A stretch of DNA of 12,900 nucleotides from an uncultured Candidatus Saccharibacteria bacterium (GCA_946479025.1 CAMLDM010000026.1:1-12900); one strand, 5' to 3'. Counted from the first letter of the stretch, positions 1 to 7,787 are shown. A program made the numbers and translations. The notes: a model not told the origin generated them from the sequence alone.

Positions 1-90
1 ACGCCGATCGATCAGTTTGACCAGGAAATTCACCGGTTCCTTGAAAAAATCAAGCAAGAAAAATTGCTGGAGCTACACGCTACAGCGTAA
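1..90 (+). CDS. 3' end of an unknown protein (partial)
   Basis: An open frame runs from the first base of the window to a TAA at 88-90 and encodes the last 29 residues of a protein. The tail is charged and probably helical (…FLEKIKQEKLLELHATA). It is not enough to assign a family. The gene converges on the DUF475 gene, and the two ends overlap by 11 bases (80-90). The start lies outside the window. The reading is supported by frame continuity and amphipathic composition only. Confidence 0.5.
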   Translation, partial: TPIDQFDQEIHRFLEKIKQEKLLELHATA

Positions 91-1141
91 CAAGATCGTC
101 CTTTTTGTTATCACGTATAGAGTGTATAACGGCAAGACCGATCACCGCGATCCCCACCAGCCCAATGATGGCTTCGGGAAATTCAAAGAATATACCGAGT
201 AGCAGCGTCGTAGCAAGCGCCGCAATTACATAATGCGCAGCATGTTCGAGGTAGCGGTAGGTTACCAGCACTTTTTTATGAACGATATAAAGCGTCAGCG
301 ACCGCACCCAAAGCGCCCCCACGCCAAGTCCGGCGGCAATAAGCAGCACGTCTTTTGTCACCGCGAACGCGCCGATAACGCCGTCGAAGCTAAAACTCGC
401 GTCCAGAATCTCAAGGTAAAGAAACGATGCGAACGCAGCCATGCCGGTCTGCTGGAGTATTTTTTTACCCATCTTTTTTTCCGCCCGCGCACGCGACCGG
501 GCAAACAGCTCCGAAGCGCCATGAATCAAAAGATACGTGCCGATGCCTATTACTCCGGCAACAGCCACTTCCTCAGAGTGATGATTGGAGGGAAGGACCA
601 CGATTACGACAAGGAGCAGCACACAGAGAAGGGCGTGCAGCCACTTTCGCCCAACGGCTTGCATAGGCTGTTCAACGCGCTGAATCCACTGCACGTCGCG
701 CGTGTTATCAAAGAAAAAGTGCAGCGCCAGCATGAGAAGAAACATACCGCCAAATGCCGAAATGCTCGGATGCGCATCGTGAAGCACTGCCGCGTAATGG
801 TTGGGATTGCTAAACGCCAGCTGCACCACTTGGTCGATCGGCAATCCAGAGCTGAACATGACGATCAAGATCGGGAAAACGATCCGCATGCCGAATACCG
901 CAATAAAAATACCGAGCGTCATAAACATCCGTCGCCAAAACTCACTCATCGACATAAGAATACGTGCATTAATGATAGCGTTGTCGAAACTGAACGTCAG
1001 CTCGATAATTACCAGCATAAGAGCCACGAGTGCAGCTTGCCAGCCCATAAATGTGCCGACGAGCGCCAGCACGACAACGCTGATAATTCCAGAAACGGCA
1101 AAAATACGAAGTGGCGAATGGCGATGGGGAAGTAAAGGCAT
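80..1141 (-). CDS. DUF475 / TerC-superfamily integral membrane protein
   Basis: The product is a polytopic inner-membrane protein of about 353 residues with many hydrophobic segments. Two acidic membrane motifs mark the DUF475 (TerC-like) family: ELTFSFDNAIINA near residues 47-59, and LEILDASFSFDGVIGAFA in the second half. TerC-superfamily proteins are linked to metal-ion handling and metal or tellurite stress; the substrate of DUF475 members is not established. A GTG at 1147 would add two residues. I prefer the ATG at 1141, because a TATACT box (1149-1154 on the minus strand) ends seven bases before it, which fits a leaderless transcript. No Shine-Dalgarno sequence is well placed for either start. 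The gene follows the surface-protein gene in the same direction but is separated from it by a terminator, so it is probably transcribed on its own. Confidence 0.88.
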   Translation of the reverse strand: MPLLPHRHSPLRIFAVSGIISVVVLALVGTFMGWQAALVALMLVIIELTFSFDNAIINARILMSMSEFWRRMFMTLGIFIAVFGMRIVFPILIVMFSSGLPIDQVVQLAFSNPNHYAAVLHDAHPSISAFGGMFLLMLALHFFFDNTRDVQWIQRVEQPMQAVGRKWLHALLCVLLLVVIVVLPSNHHSEEVAVAGVIGIGTYLLIHGASELFARSRARAEKKMGKKILQQTGMAAFASFLYLEILDASFSFDGVIGAFAVTKDVLLIAAGLGVGALWVRSLTLYIVHKKVLVTYRYLEHAAHYVIAALATTLLLGIFFEFPEAIIGLVGIAVIGLAVIHSIRDNKKDDLVTL

Positions 1142-1148
1142 ACTCACC

Positions 1149-1154
1149 AGTATA
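1149..1154 (-). promoter_or_regulatory. -10 box for the DUF475 gene
   Basis: TATACT on the minus strand lies exactly seven bases before the ATG at 1141, so transcription should begin at or next to the start codon. The -35 region falls inside the preceding terminator hairpin and is poor (TTACCC at 16 bp spacing). The call rests on the same -10-to-ATG geometry seen at other starts in the window. Confidence 0.4.
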
Positions 1155-1156
1155 CA

Positions 1157-1188
1157 GCAAAAGCCCCTCCGGGTAAGAGGAGGGGCTT
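1157..1188 (-). terminator. Intrinsic terminator of the surface-protein gene
   Basis: Two perfect 10-base arms (1161-1170 and 1179-1188, AAGCCCCTCC and its complement) enclose an 8-base loop. On the minus strand the hairpin runs into TTTT. It sits about 20 bases past the stop of the PKD/LPHTG gene and just upstream of the DUF475 start, so it should insulate the two genes. Confidence 0.85.
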
Positions 1189-1208
1189 CGTGTGCGGGCT
1201 AAAGTGGA

Positions 1209-3059
1209 TTAGCGCTTCAGCATTTCTGAGAGCAGGCCGCGGCGGCTGGCGATGTAGTAGCCAAGAGCCGTGATCATCGAACCGATTCCGACCGTGCTGC
1301 CGATAAGGCTGCCCGTACCGGTGTGTGGAAGCTCAACAGGAGTTGTGACACATTCGGTGCTGTTCTTTGGCAAGTTTTCTTTGCCTGGAACTTCACATGG
1401 CTTACATTCTTCGCTACCCATTGGTACGCCTGGTTTACATTCTTCCACGCAGCGCTTGTCGCCCATAGGGATGCCAGGCTTACACTCTTCCTGCTTTGGC
1501 TGGCAGGCTACGTCGCCGATAGGCTTGTAGTTGCCGGCTTCGCTTGGCTTTACGGTGATGATCTCACCGGTTTCCGGGTTACACACCTTTACAGGAGTAC
1601 AGGCGATGTCGCCGACTGGTTTGTATTTGTCCTGGTCTTCCTCGTTTACAACGATGATTTCACCAGTTTCAGGGTTACAAACTTCTACCTTGTTTGGCGG
1701 AGTAACCGTTACTTCTGCGGTACAGCTTTCGCTGGTAACCGTTTTGGTCTGACCATCTACTTTTACGGTAACCGACATTTTAGTCGTGTATGTACCTTCT
1801 TTATCGTAGGTGTGGTTAACCGTAGGAGTAGTAGCAGCCTGCTGTTTGCCGTCGCCAAAGTCGAAGGTGTAGCCTACGATCTCAGCGCCGTTTTTAGCAG
1901 TTGCCGTACCGTCGAATTTGTATTCCATGCGGCTGATCTTGGTAGATTCAAGGCTGTCACAAGTATAGACAGGAGCTTCCTCGATAGTAACTTCAGACGT
2001 ACAGTCTTCGCTCGTTACTGTTTTAGTCTGGTTGTCTACTTTCACAGAAACGGTGAGTCGTGCGGTGTAGGTGCCAGCACTTTCGTAGGTGTGCTTGACG
2101 CCCGTAGGATTTGTAGTGGTCTGCTTTTTACCGTCACCAAAGTCGAAGGTGTAGCCGGTAATAGTTGCGCCGCCAGCGGCACTCGCCGTACCATCAAAGC
2201 TGTATTCGGTGCGGCTGATCTTGGTAGATTCAAGACCGTCACAAGTGTAGGTTGGAGTTTCAGGCTGTGGCTTGACAGTGATCTTCATCTGACAGTGCTC
2301 GCCTGAGACCACTTTCGTTGAACTTCCGACCTTTACGTTGGCAGTCACCTTAATAGTATAAGTACCTTCTTTTGCGAAGTTGTGAGAAATAACGTTTGAA
2401 GACTGTGTCTTTTTAGTACCGTCACCGAAGTCGAAGTTATAACCGGTGACGCTGGCGCCATTCTTCGCGCTGGCTTTTGCTGTGAAGCGGTATTCGGTAC
2501 GGCTAAGGTCGACCGCAGCGAGGCCGTCACAAGTATAAACAGGTTTCTTTTTTGCTACGGCAATGACAGGGTTACCACATGAAGTGATGACTGCTGCTTT
2601 AAATTCGCCGTTGGAGTTAAAGAACACAAACGCAACGATTGATTCGCTACCGAATGATACGCTTGGCGTACGCTCGTAGTATGTCCTGCCGCCGATAACT
2701 TTTTTGTGACTGCCAGACATGTTGTGGCGGCCGATAGTCGTGGCGTTCGTTGCAACGGTTTCGCTGCCGACAGTAACGCGTCCGTCTTTGTGAACGGCAC
2801 CCATTTTAGCGTAGGTGCTGGCGTGAGTCATCTCGGTATCCGTCAGGCCGTAGGCGTGGTAGATGTTGTCGAGGTCACCCGTTGAGTTAGTTTTGTATTT
2901 TGATGCCAAAGAGCTCGAGCTCGTCGCACCACAGAAAATAATTGAATTGCTGTCACAATCCGTTGGCAGGGCTTTTGAAATGCCTCCCATAAAGTTCAAT
3001 AACAGTACGCCGCTCACAATAACGGTCAGAGCTGCTAAAGACGCATAAAACTTCTTCAC
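1209..3059 (-). CDS. Secreted PKD-repeat surface protein with LPHTG sorting signal
   Basis: This 616-residue protein is built for the cell surface. Residues 1-30 form a signal peptide (MKK, hydrophobic core, possible cleavage after SKA). Residues about 35-170 are an N-terminal region I do not recognise. Three PKD domains start near residues 175, 271 and 365, each with a GYxFDFGDG motif and one cysteine near each end, suggesting a disulfide per domain. Then come two copies of VCNPETGEI…YKPxGDxAC (cysteines 461 and 493), three short ECKPGxPMG-type repeats, LPHTG at 577-581, a hydrophobic stretch and a basic tail. Such C-termini are anchored by sortase; no sortase gene is in the window. I chose the GTG at 3059 because AAAGGAG sits five bases before it; the frame stays open to 3086. 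PKD modules usually mediate adhesion, so a role in host or surface attachment is plausible but inferred. Confidence 0.9.
   Translation of the reverse strand: MKKFYASLAALTVIVSGVLLLNFMGGISKALPTDCDSNSIIFCGATSSSSLASKYKTNSTGDLDNIYHAYGLTDTEMTHASTYAKMGAVHKDGRVTVGSETVATNATTIGRHNMSGSHKKVIGGRTYYERTPSVSFGSESIVAFVFFNSNGEFKAAVITSCGNPVIAVAKKKPVYTCDGLAAVDLSRTEYRFTAKASAKNGASVTGYNFDFGDGTKKTQSSNVISHNFAKEGTYTIKVTANVKVGSSTKVVSGEHCQMKITVKPQPETPTYTCDGLESTKISRTEYSFDGTASAAGGATITGYTFDFGDGKKQTTTNPTGVKHTYESAGTYTARLTVSVKVDNQTKTVTSEDCTSEVTIEEAPVYTCDSLESTKISRMEYKFDGTATAKNGAEIVGYTFDFGDGKQQAATTPTVNHTYDKEGTYTTKMSVTVKVDGQTKTVTSESCTAEVTVTPPNKVEVCNPETGEIIVVNEEDQDKYKPVGDIACTPVKVCNPETGEIITVKPSEAGNYKPIGDVACQPKQEECKPGIPMGDKRCVEECKPGVPMGSEECKPCEVPGKENLPKNSTECVTTPVELPHTGTGSLIGSTVGIGSMITALGYYIASRRGLLSEMLKR
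1950..2545 (-). repeat. Tandem PKD-coding repeats (in the surface-protein gene)
   Basis: The segments encoding the three PKD domains repeat with a period of 96 then 94 codons, measured between the cysteine codons at 2531, 2243 and 1961. The second and third are closest in sequence, sharing ESTKISR, GYTFDFGDGK and QTKTVTSE. They look like recent duplications and could recombine to change copy number. The third copy continues to roughly 1700. Confidence 0.75.
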
Positions 3060-3107
3060 ACTTTCTCCTTTGTCGGCTCTCCACAAGCCTCACCTTAGTT
3101 TGCTCGT

Positions 3108-3136
3108 ATATTATCATACATTGTCCTTTGTGTCAA
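3108..3136 (-). promoter_or_regulatory. Strong sigma70-type promoter of the surface-protein gene
   Basis: On the minus strand there is a consensus -35 TTGACA (3131-3136), a 17-base spacer, and -10 TAATAT (3108-3113) preceded by TGA, an extended -10. The predicted start near 3101 gives a leader of about 40 bases ending in AAAGGAG before the GTG. It is the closest match to consensus in the window, suggesting high expression of the surface protein. Confidence 0.85.
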
Positions 3137-3207
3137 TTATTGTGGTAATGCTGGTTTTTCAAAGTGTAAATACCCGATTGTTCATGTATATTCGTGCACA
3201 AATTTGC

Positions 3208-3213
3208 TATACT
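3208..3213 (+). promoter_or_regulatory. Extended -10 box for a leaderless kinase mRNA
   Basis: TGC-TATACT is an extended -10 element. It ends seven bases before the ATG at 3221, so the predicted first transcribed base is at the start codon. No clear -35 is visible, which extended -10 promoters can tolerate. It rules against the in-frame upstream GTG at 3194, which would lie ahead of the transcript start. Confidence 0.6.
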
Positions 3214-3220
3214 GTCATAT

Positions 3221-3805
3221 ATGAAATCGTTGAGTCTTAGTAAACCACACATTATTCTTATGGTGGGCGTTCCCGGTAGCGGCAAGTCTTTTTTTGCAGA
3301 AAAATTCGCTGAAACATTCCATGCACCGTACATTGCGCTCGAGAGGATTAGTTCGCTCATGGAAGACCCGAAAGCGGCCGAGGAAATTGCATGGTACCAG
3401 CTGGGCGAGCTGCTAAAAACTGGCCAATCCGTCATTGTTGAGGGCGGCACCGACACGCGTACTGCACGCTTGGAATTCGCTAAAAAGGCCCGTTCAAACG
3501 GCTACGATACGCTGTTTGTATGGGTACAGACCGATCCGGCAACTGCAAAAGACCGTTCCACGCGCATGACTAAGAACAGCACGAACCGCATCATGGAACC
3601 TGAGGAATACGACCGTGCGCTAAAGCGCTTCACTCCGCCGTCCGCCATTGAAAAACCTGTAGTTATCAGCGGCAAACACACTTATGCCACCCAGGCTAAG
3701 GTTGTACTGAAAAAGCTAACCGGCCCACGCGCAGCAATTTCCACACACTCCAGTGCTCCAGTCCGCCTCGAGCAGCCCGGCCGCCGTAATATCACTATTC
3801 GATAG
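3221..3805 (+). CDS. P-loop kinase, AAA_33 / zeta-toxin-like fold
   Basis: A 194-residue cytoplasmic NTP-binding protein. The Walker A motif GVPGSGKS is at residues 16-23, right after a hydrophobic strand, and is followed by helix, strand and acidic elements typical of small kinases (VIVEGGTDTRTAR, then FVWVQTDPATAKDR). An arginine- and lysine-rich segment, DRSTRMTKNSTNR, looks like a LID. The layout fits the AAA_33 group, which includes polynucleotide-kinase-like and zeta-like enzymes; the substrate cannot be told from the sequence. I chose the ATG at 3221 because the -10 box seven bases before it implies leaderless translation. The metallopeptidase gene follows 12 bases after the stop, so the two probably form an operon. 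No antitoxin-like partner is adjacent, which argues against a toxin role. Confidence 0.82.
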   Translation: MKSLSLSKPHIILMVGVPGSGKSFFAEKFAETFHAPYIALERISSLMEDPKAAEEIAWYQLGELLKTGQSVIVEGGTDTRTARLEFAKKARSNGYDTLFVWVQTDPATAKDRSTRMTKNSTNRIMEPEEYDRALKRFTPPSAIEKPVVISGKHTYATQAKVVLKKLTGPRAAISTHSSAPVRLEQPGRRNITIR

Positions 3806-3817
3806 GAATCCCTAACA

Positions 3818-4513
3818 TTGCCAACAATCACCGATGAAGAATTTGGCACGATCACTCTCCGCCGGAGCAGCCGGGCGTCACATGTCCGTATCCGCGTCGG
3901 ACCAGATGGCAGACTGCGCGCGTCGCTTCCACTCTACGCGCCGGTTTTTCTCGTAAAGCGGCTCGTTAAAAATTCCCGCGAACAGCTACGGGCCATGCTC
4001 GCCGAGCAGCACGAAGGCATCGTGTTCGAGCATGGTATGCAGATCGGCAAAAGCCATACACTCATCGTAAGGCCGGTCACCGCCAAGCAAACTACCGCGC
4101 GTCGGCATGGGCAGCAGATCATCGTGTCTCTTCCGGAAGATAAAAGCCTGCAGCATTCATCGGTCGCCCGGAAAGTCCGCGACGTCGTGATCGAGGCGCT
4201 CCGCGTCGAGGCAAAAAGCTACCTCCCAAAACGCCTGGCATATCTCGCGGAGGCCGGCGGCTTCTCCTACGAAAAAATACGCTTTTCCCACGCCAGTGGC
4301 CGGTGGGGAAGTTGCAGCAGCAACGGTACGATCAGTCTCAATATCGCGCTCATGAAGCTGCCGTTCGAACTGATAGATTACGTTCTCGTGCACGAACTAA
4401 GCCATACGGTAGAGATGAATCACTCAAAAGACTTCTGGAATTTGGTTGAATCCGGCGATCCGCAGTATCAAGTTCACCGGGCATCACTAAAAAAAGAAAG
4501 CCCCTCTATTTAA
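3818..4513 (+). CDS. YgjP-type zinc metallopeptidase domain protein
   Basis: A 231-residue protein matching the YgjP-like (SprT-related, formerly DUF45) metallopeptidase family. The zinc site is HELSH (192-196) with the third ligand in the NHSKDFW context at His202, giving HExxH-x5-H. Upstream, RFSHASGRWGSCSSNGTISLN-type residues carry the family's RWGSC motif. The N-terminal half (about 1-110) is the usual beta-rich part containing LRRSSRASHVRIRV. It starts with TTG at 3818; AGGA lies 11 bases before it and no nearer ATG is in frame. The protein is probably cytoplasmic, with no signal peptide. It is co-transcribed with the kinase. Physiological substrates of the family are poorly known. Confidence 0.88.
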   Translation: MPTITDEEFGTITLRRSSRASHVRIRVGPDGRLRASLPLYAPVFLVKRLVKNSREQLRAMLAEQHEGIVFEHGMQIGKSHTLIVRPVTAKQTTARRHGQQIIVSLPEDKSLQHSSVARKVRDVVIEALRVEAKSYLPKRLAYLAEAGGFSYEKIRFSHASGRWGSCSSNGTISLNIALMKLPFELIDYVLVHELSHTVEMNHSKDFWNLVESGDPQYQVHRASLKKESPSI

Positions 4514-4530
4514 AACGCTTACGCCTAGTG

Positions 4531-4536
4531 TATAAT
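4531..4536 (+). promoter_or_regulatory. -10 box of the histidine kinase gene
   Basis: A consensus TATAAT lies ten bases before the ATG at 4547. The predicted start leaves a leader of only about three bases and no room for a Shine-Dalgarno sequence. The -35 region is weak (ATTTAA at 17 bp). Confidence 0.55.
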
Positions 4537-4546
4537 AGCCACAGTT

Positions 4547-6181
4547 ATGTATGGTGGCGGGGTAACAATAAACAAACAGACGGCACAAGTCATTCGCATT
4601 GCCGGGTTAGTGGCGCCTGTTCTACTGCTCGGATACGGACTACTCGTACAGTACGGGATTATTACGAGCAGACACTACGCGAACGACACGGTGTTTTTTG
4701 AAATTATGATTCCGTTCATCGTTTTGGCATGCGTTCAATTCCTTTATCCGTCAAAGCGAGCGTACCAATCAGCAATTCGGCTCTTCGCATACCATATTGT
4801 TGCGATGCTGTACTTCGTGTTTATCGCCGGTTTCTCAACGCCGCTTGTTGCGCTGTGGATGCTGCTATTTCTAGCTTCGTACGCATATTTCTCCCGCCGA
4901 GGCCTCAGTCTTAGCATCCTCGCGCTTGTCGTCTCCCTTCTTATTGATTGGTGCATCCATCCCGACAGCATGATCCTAATAAGCAATACGTTCGCATTTG
5001 TTGCCGTCTCAATCGTAGGACTTACCGCTATTGCCATTAGTCGCGTTCAAGAAGTGGACGGCGTAGAGCTGACACGCAGCAGAGCCCAGGAATCACTTCA
5101 GCACGACCGTCTTCTTACGATCGTCAACAATTTGGCGGATGCGGTGCTTAGCACGGACGAAGACGGTATTATCAGAATATATAATGCAGCAAGCCTCAAC
5201 CTGCTCGATACCAACAATAGCCTGAACGGCCGTCATATCGATGAGATCCTGACACTCCACGACGCCGACAAAAACAAGATCAAGCTTTCCGACTGCCTTC
5301 AAAAAGCACGCGGTGTCGTTGTGCGAGATGATCTGACGATGCCGCTTGAGGACGAGACGATCCGCCTGGAAGTAACCTATTCGCCAATCCGGGGCAGCTA
5401 CAAAAATTCCAAGAAATCGAGCCAGCAGGACGGCTATATTCTTATCCTGCGCGACGTCACAAAGGCCAAAAGTCTGGAGGAAGAGCGCGACGAATTTATT
5501 AGCGTCGTTAGCCATGAACTACGTACGCCGATTACCATCGCCGAAGGAACCATCAGCAACGTCCAGGTGATGATGGGACGACCTAATATCTCGGAGAAGA
5601 TGCTGCAGGACGGAATCGCAACCGCGCATGAACAAGTCATGTTCCTGGCAAAGATGGTAAATGACCTCAGTACGCTTTCCCGTGCCGAGCGCGGCGTTGC
5701 CGACACGCCGGAAGTTATCGGGGTACGCGGCCTTGTCGATGATCTTTATAACGAGTATTCTCCGCAAGCCAAAGCCAAAAATCTTCATTTTGACCTTGAT
5801 CTTGGCACACATCTCGGCGAAGTCACTGCCAGCAGCCTTTACCTGCGCGAGCTCCTGCAGAACTTCATCACCAACTCGATCAAATACACGAAAGAAGGCG
5901 GCGTTACGCTGGCAGTCAAACGCAAGGACGACAAGATCATTTTCGAAGTGAGCGACACCGGCATTGGTATCAGTAAGTCTGATCAGGCGAAGATCTTCAA
6001 CAAATTCTACCGCTCCGAGGATTATCGCACTCGCGAGACGGGCGGCACGGGCCTTGGCCTGTACGTTGCCGTCAAGCTGGCGAAAAAACTCGGCACCAAG
6101 ATCGAAATGAAAAGCCGCCTCAATCACGGGTCAACCTTTGGCTTCGCGCTGCCGTCAAAGACAAAAACAAAGGACGCGTAG
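4547..6181 (+). CDS. Membrane sensor histidine kinase with PAS domain (orphan)
   Basis: A 544-residue sensor kinase. About six membrane segments occupy residues 12-165. A PAS-like domain covers about 185-310 (LADAVLSTDEDGIIRIYNAA…). The HisKA helix carries the phospho-acceptor His323 in SHELRTP. The ATPase domain has the N box around Asn443 (FITNSIKYTKEGG), the G1 box DTGIGI (470-475) and the G2 box GGTGLGL (499-505). All catalytic landmarks are present, so the kinase should be active. There is no extracellular sensor domain, so the signal is probably sensed in the membrane or by the PAS pocket. No response regulator lies on either side, so its partner must be elsewhere. It starts at the ATG nearest the -10 box, with no ribosome binding site. 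Confidence 0.93.
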   Translation: MYGGGVTINKQTAQVIRIAGLVAPVLLLGYGLLVQYGIITSRHYANDTVFFEIMIPFIVLACVQFLYPSKRAYQSAIRLFAYHIVAMLYFVFIAGFSTPLVALWMLLFLASYAYFSRRGLSLSILALVVSLLIDWCIHPDSMILISNTFAFVAVSIVGLTAIAISRVQEVDGVELTRSRAQESLQHDRLLTIVNNLADAVLSTDEDGIIRIYNAASLNLLDTNNSLNGRHIDEILTLHDADKNKIKLSDCLQKARGVVVRDDLTMPLEDETIRLEVTYSPIRGSYKNSKKSSQQDGYILILRDVTKAKSLEEERDEFISVVSHELRTPITIAEGTISNVQVMMGRPNISEKMLQDGIATAHEQVMFLAKMVNDLSTLSRAERGVADTPEVIGVRGLVDDLYNEYSPQAKAKNLHFDLDLGTHLGEVTASSLYLRELLQNFITNSIKYTKEGGVTLAVKRKDDKIIFEVSDTGIGISKSDQAKIFNKFYRSEDYRTRETGGTGLGLYVAVKLAKKLGTKIEMKSRLNHGSTFGFALPSKTKTKDA

Positions 6182-6182
6182 G

Positions 6183-7322
6183 TTATCTATCAATCTTTAT
6201 GCTGTTAGCCGGGGAAGCAGCGATCGCTACGTTACGCCCCTTCCATTTAGTGGTGTGCCTGGTGTATCCCCACACGCTCTGCACAAATAAAATAAGCTCC
6301 TGAAACACGACCACCGGCCAAAGCAGCCCGCCAAGCCACCACTTTCCACGCCATACATAGCTCGTATAAACACCGTAAAGCGCCATGAAAGCAGAGGTCA
6401 TCCAGAAGGCCATCGCCTGTGTCTCGGTCCAGCCGAAAATAAACCCACTTAGCAGCGTAGCCGACGGCAAGTTCAGAAGTGCCAGCACGACAAAGCCCAA
6501 AATCGCACTCGATGGCGTTCCACCAACCGTAGGATAAAGCACGCGGCGGCTGGTTTCCAACTGCGATTGCCACTTTTTCTCGTAACTGACGCCAAGCTCC
6601 TCATTGCTTATAACGCAGCGGTACGTACGCCCAAACAAAGCTGCAATGTACGCTTCCGGGTTCACGGTGTTTTTATATAACGTCAATCCATCTGCTTTCT
6701 TTAAAAGAGCTTCGCGATTAACTATCCATGCGGCACACGCCGCGGCCGGCATTTTAGGCCGGTTCAAGATCAACAGCCAAAAATACCTGAGCGTCCCCAG
6801 CAGAACGCTCGCCCGGCGAATGTCGGTCCGCTGCGGAATCACCGAAAGCATTTCTAGTTTCTCGTGGGCCATCCGACCCACCATCCGGCTAATCGTCGTC
6901 GGCTGGATAAACGTGTCAACATCAAGAAACAGCGCATACGTACCGCTCGCTTCGCGTGCCAGCACGTCTAAGGCATGATTTTTACCGAGCCAGCCCTTTG
7001 GCAATGCCGTTCCTGGCACAAACCGCACGCCTGCATGCGCAAACGAACGCACAAGAATGGACGTATCATCAGCCGAACTGTCATCAAAGACAATAATCTC
7101 AAGCTTTTTATAATCGCTTGCCAGCACCCGTTCCAGACACTGCGTCATAGCATGCGTCTCGTTCCTGGCCGGGATACAGACGCTGACGCTCGGCGCACTC
7201 GTGGGCGGCTTGTAGGAATCCCGGATAAGCGATTGCTTCAGCGAGCGCTGCAGCTGCAAGGTAAAAAGCACGATGATACCGGTTAGGATGCTCGAAATTA
7301 TAATACATAAAACCATATCCAC
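6183..7322 (-). CDS. Membrane-anchored family 2 glycosyltransferase (CrtQ/HpnB-like)
   Basis: A 379-residue GT-A glycosyltransferase. An N-terminal membrane helix (about 4-24) is followed by the catalytic domain: SVCIPARNE (47-55), the nucleotide-binding DDSSADD (80-86), GWLGKNHAL (110-118) and DVD (134-136), which binds the metal and sugar nucleotide. Three or four hydrophobic segments follow after about residue 275. The GWLGKNHAL motif and topology resemble carotenoid or hopanoid glycosyltransferases such as CrtQ and HpnB, but no isoprenoid genes are here, so the acceptor is unknown; a membrane lipid is a reasonable guess. The start is GTG 7322, or ATG 7316 two codons later; neither has a ribosome binding site. 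A TACGAT box at 7332-7337 would again give an almost leaderless mRNA. The gene is convergent with the histidine kinase, with one base between stops. Confidence 0.88.
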   Translation of the reverse strand: MDMVLCIIISSILTGIIVLFTLQLQRSLKQSLIRDSYKPPTSAPSVSVCIPARNETHAMTQCLERVLASDYKKLEIIVFDDSSADDTSILVRSFAHAGVRFVPGTALPKGWLGKNHALDVLAREASGTYALFLDVDTFIQPTTISRMVGRMAHEKLEMLSVIPQRTDIRRASVLLGTLRYFWLLILNRPKMPAAACAAWIVNREALLKKADGLTLYKNTVNPEAYIAALFGRTYRCVISNEELGVSYEKKWQSQLETSRRVLYPTVGGTPSSAILGFVVLALLNLPSATLLSGFIFGWTETQAMAFWMTSAFMALYGVYTSYVWRGKWWLGGLLWPVVVFQELILFVQSVWGYTRHTTKWKGRNVAIAASPANSIKIDR

Positions 7323-7343
7323 GATGTACTTATCGTACCATGC

Positions 7344-7372
7344 TTGACGTCGGGAGGGTAGCGCGTTATAGT
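7344..7372 (+). promoter_or_regulatory. Promoter of secE-nusG
   Basis: -35 TTGACG (7344-7349), a 17-base spacer and -10 TATAGT (7367-7372). The predicted start near 7379 leaves a leader of about 45 bases, holding a small hairpin (GCCT…AGGC, about 7387-7400) and the GGGAG ribosome binding site. It overlaps the divergent glycosyltransferase promoter region. Confidence 0.75.
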
Positions 7373-7424
7373 GGTACTTGACAGTCTGCCTACGAGCAGG
7401 CTATTTAATTTGGGAGAGCACACT

Positions 7425-7781
7425 TTGGCAACGAAGGATAAAAAAACAGCAGCCAAAAAAGCTGCGCCGACAAAGACGAACGTGACTCGCATCAAAGCGA
7501 GTAGCACTACCGCACCCAAACAAAAAGAAACGAAACCAACCGAAACAGTAAAAAAGCAGACCGCAAAGACAAAGGGTGTCCGCAACCCGCTTAAGCCTCT
7601 CGCGGCAATCGGCGGTTATTTCGCCGGTGCATGGTACGAGTTAAAGCAGGTCCGCTGGCCAAACCGCCGCGCTACTTGGGGAATGACGGCGGCAATGTTG
7701 GCATTCACCGCGTTTTTCGTGGTACTTATTTTGCTTCTCGACGCGTTATTTAAATATCTATTTGATCTAATTTTAGGATAA
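7425..7781 (+). CDS. secE: Preprotein translocase subunit SecE
   Basis: A 118-residue subunit of the SecYEG translocon, which clamps SecY in the membrane. The C-terminal 60 residues carry the family core: an amphipathic segment with the signature WYELKQVRWPNRRATWG, then one transmembrane helix (AAMLAFTAFFVVLILLLDALF). The N-terminal half is an unusually long, Lys/Ala/Thr-rich, probably disordered basic extension. I place the start at TTG 7425, because GGGAG lies eight bases before it and the predicted transcription start rules out the in-frame GTG at 7371. nusG follows after six bases, the classic secE-nusG pair. Confidence 0.93.
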   Translation: MATKDKKTAAKKAAPTKTNVTRIKASSTTAPKQKETKPTETVKKQTAKTKGVRNPLKPLAAIGGYFAGAWYELKQVRWPNRRATWGMTAAMLAFTAFFVVLILLLDALFKYLFDLILG

Positions 7782-7787
7782 GGAACT

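Noticed and set aside
233..1135. A 300-codon plus-strand open frame opposite the DUF475 gene.
   Set aside because: It is antisense to a clear membrane-protein family, and its product is a His/Arg-rich composition typical of antisense frames, with no ribosome binding site.
1323..2306. A 327-codon plus-strand open frame opposite the PKD surface gene.
   Set aside because: The translation mirrors the repeats of the sense gene and has no start signals; it is open because of the repetitive sense codons.
3194..3220. Upstream GTG start for the P-loop kinase.
   Set aside because: The TATACT -10 box lies inside this extension, so it would not be transcribed from the inferred promoter.
3221..4513. Toxin-antitoxin pair made of the zeta-like kinase and the metallopeptidase.
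   Set aside because: The metallopeptidase is a YgjP-type zinc protein, not an antitoxin, and no small antitoxin gene precedes the kinase.
5519..6127. A 202-codon minus-strand open frame within the histidine kinase gene.
   Set aside because: It is antisense to the conserved HisKA and ATPase motifs; no independent evidence of coding.
7371..7424. Upstream GTG start for SecE.
   Set aside because: It overlaps the -10 box and lacks a ribosome binding site; the TTG at 7425 has GGGAG at proper spacing.
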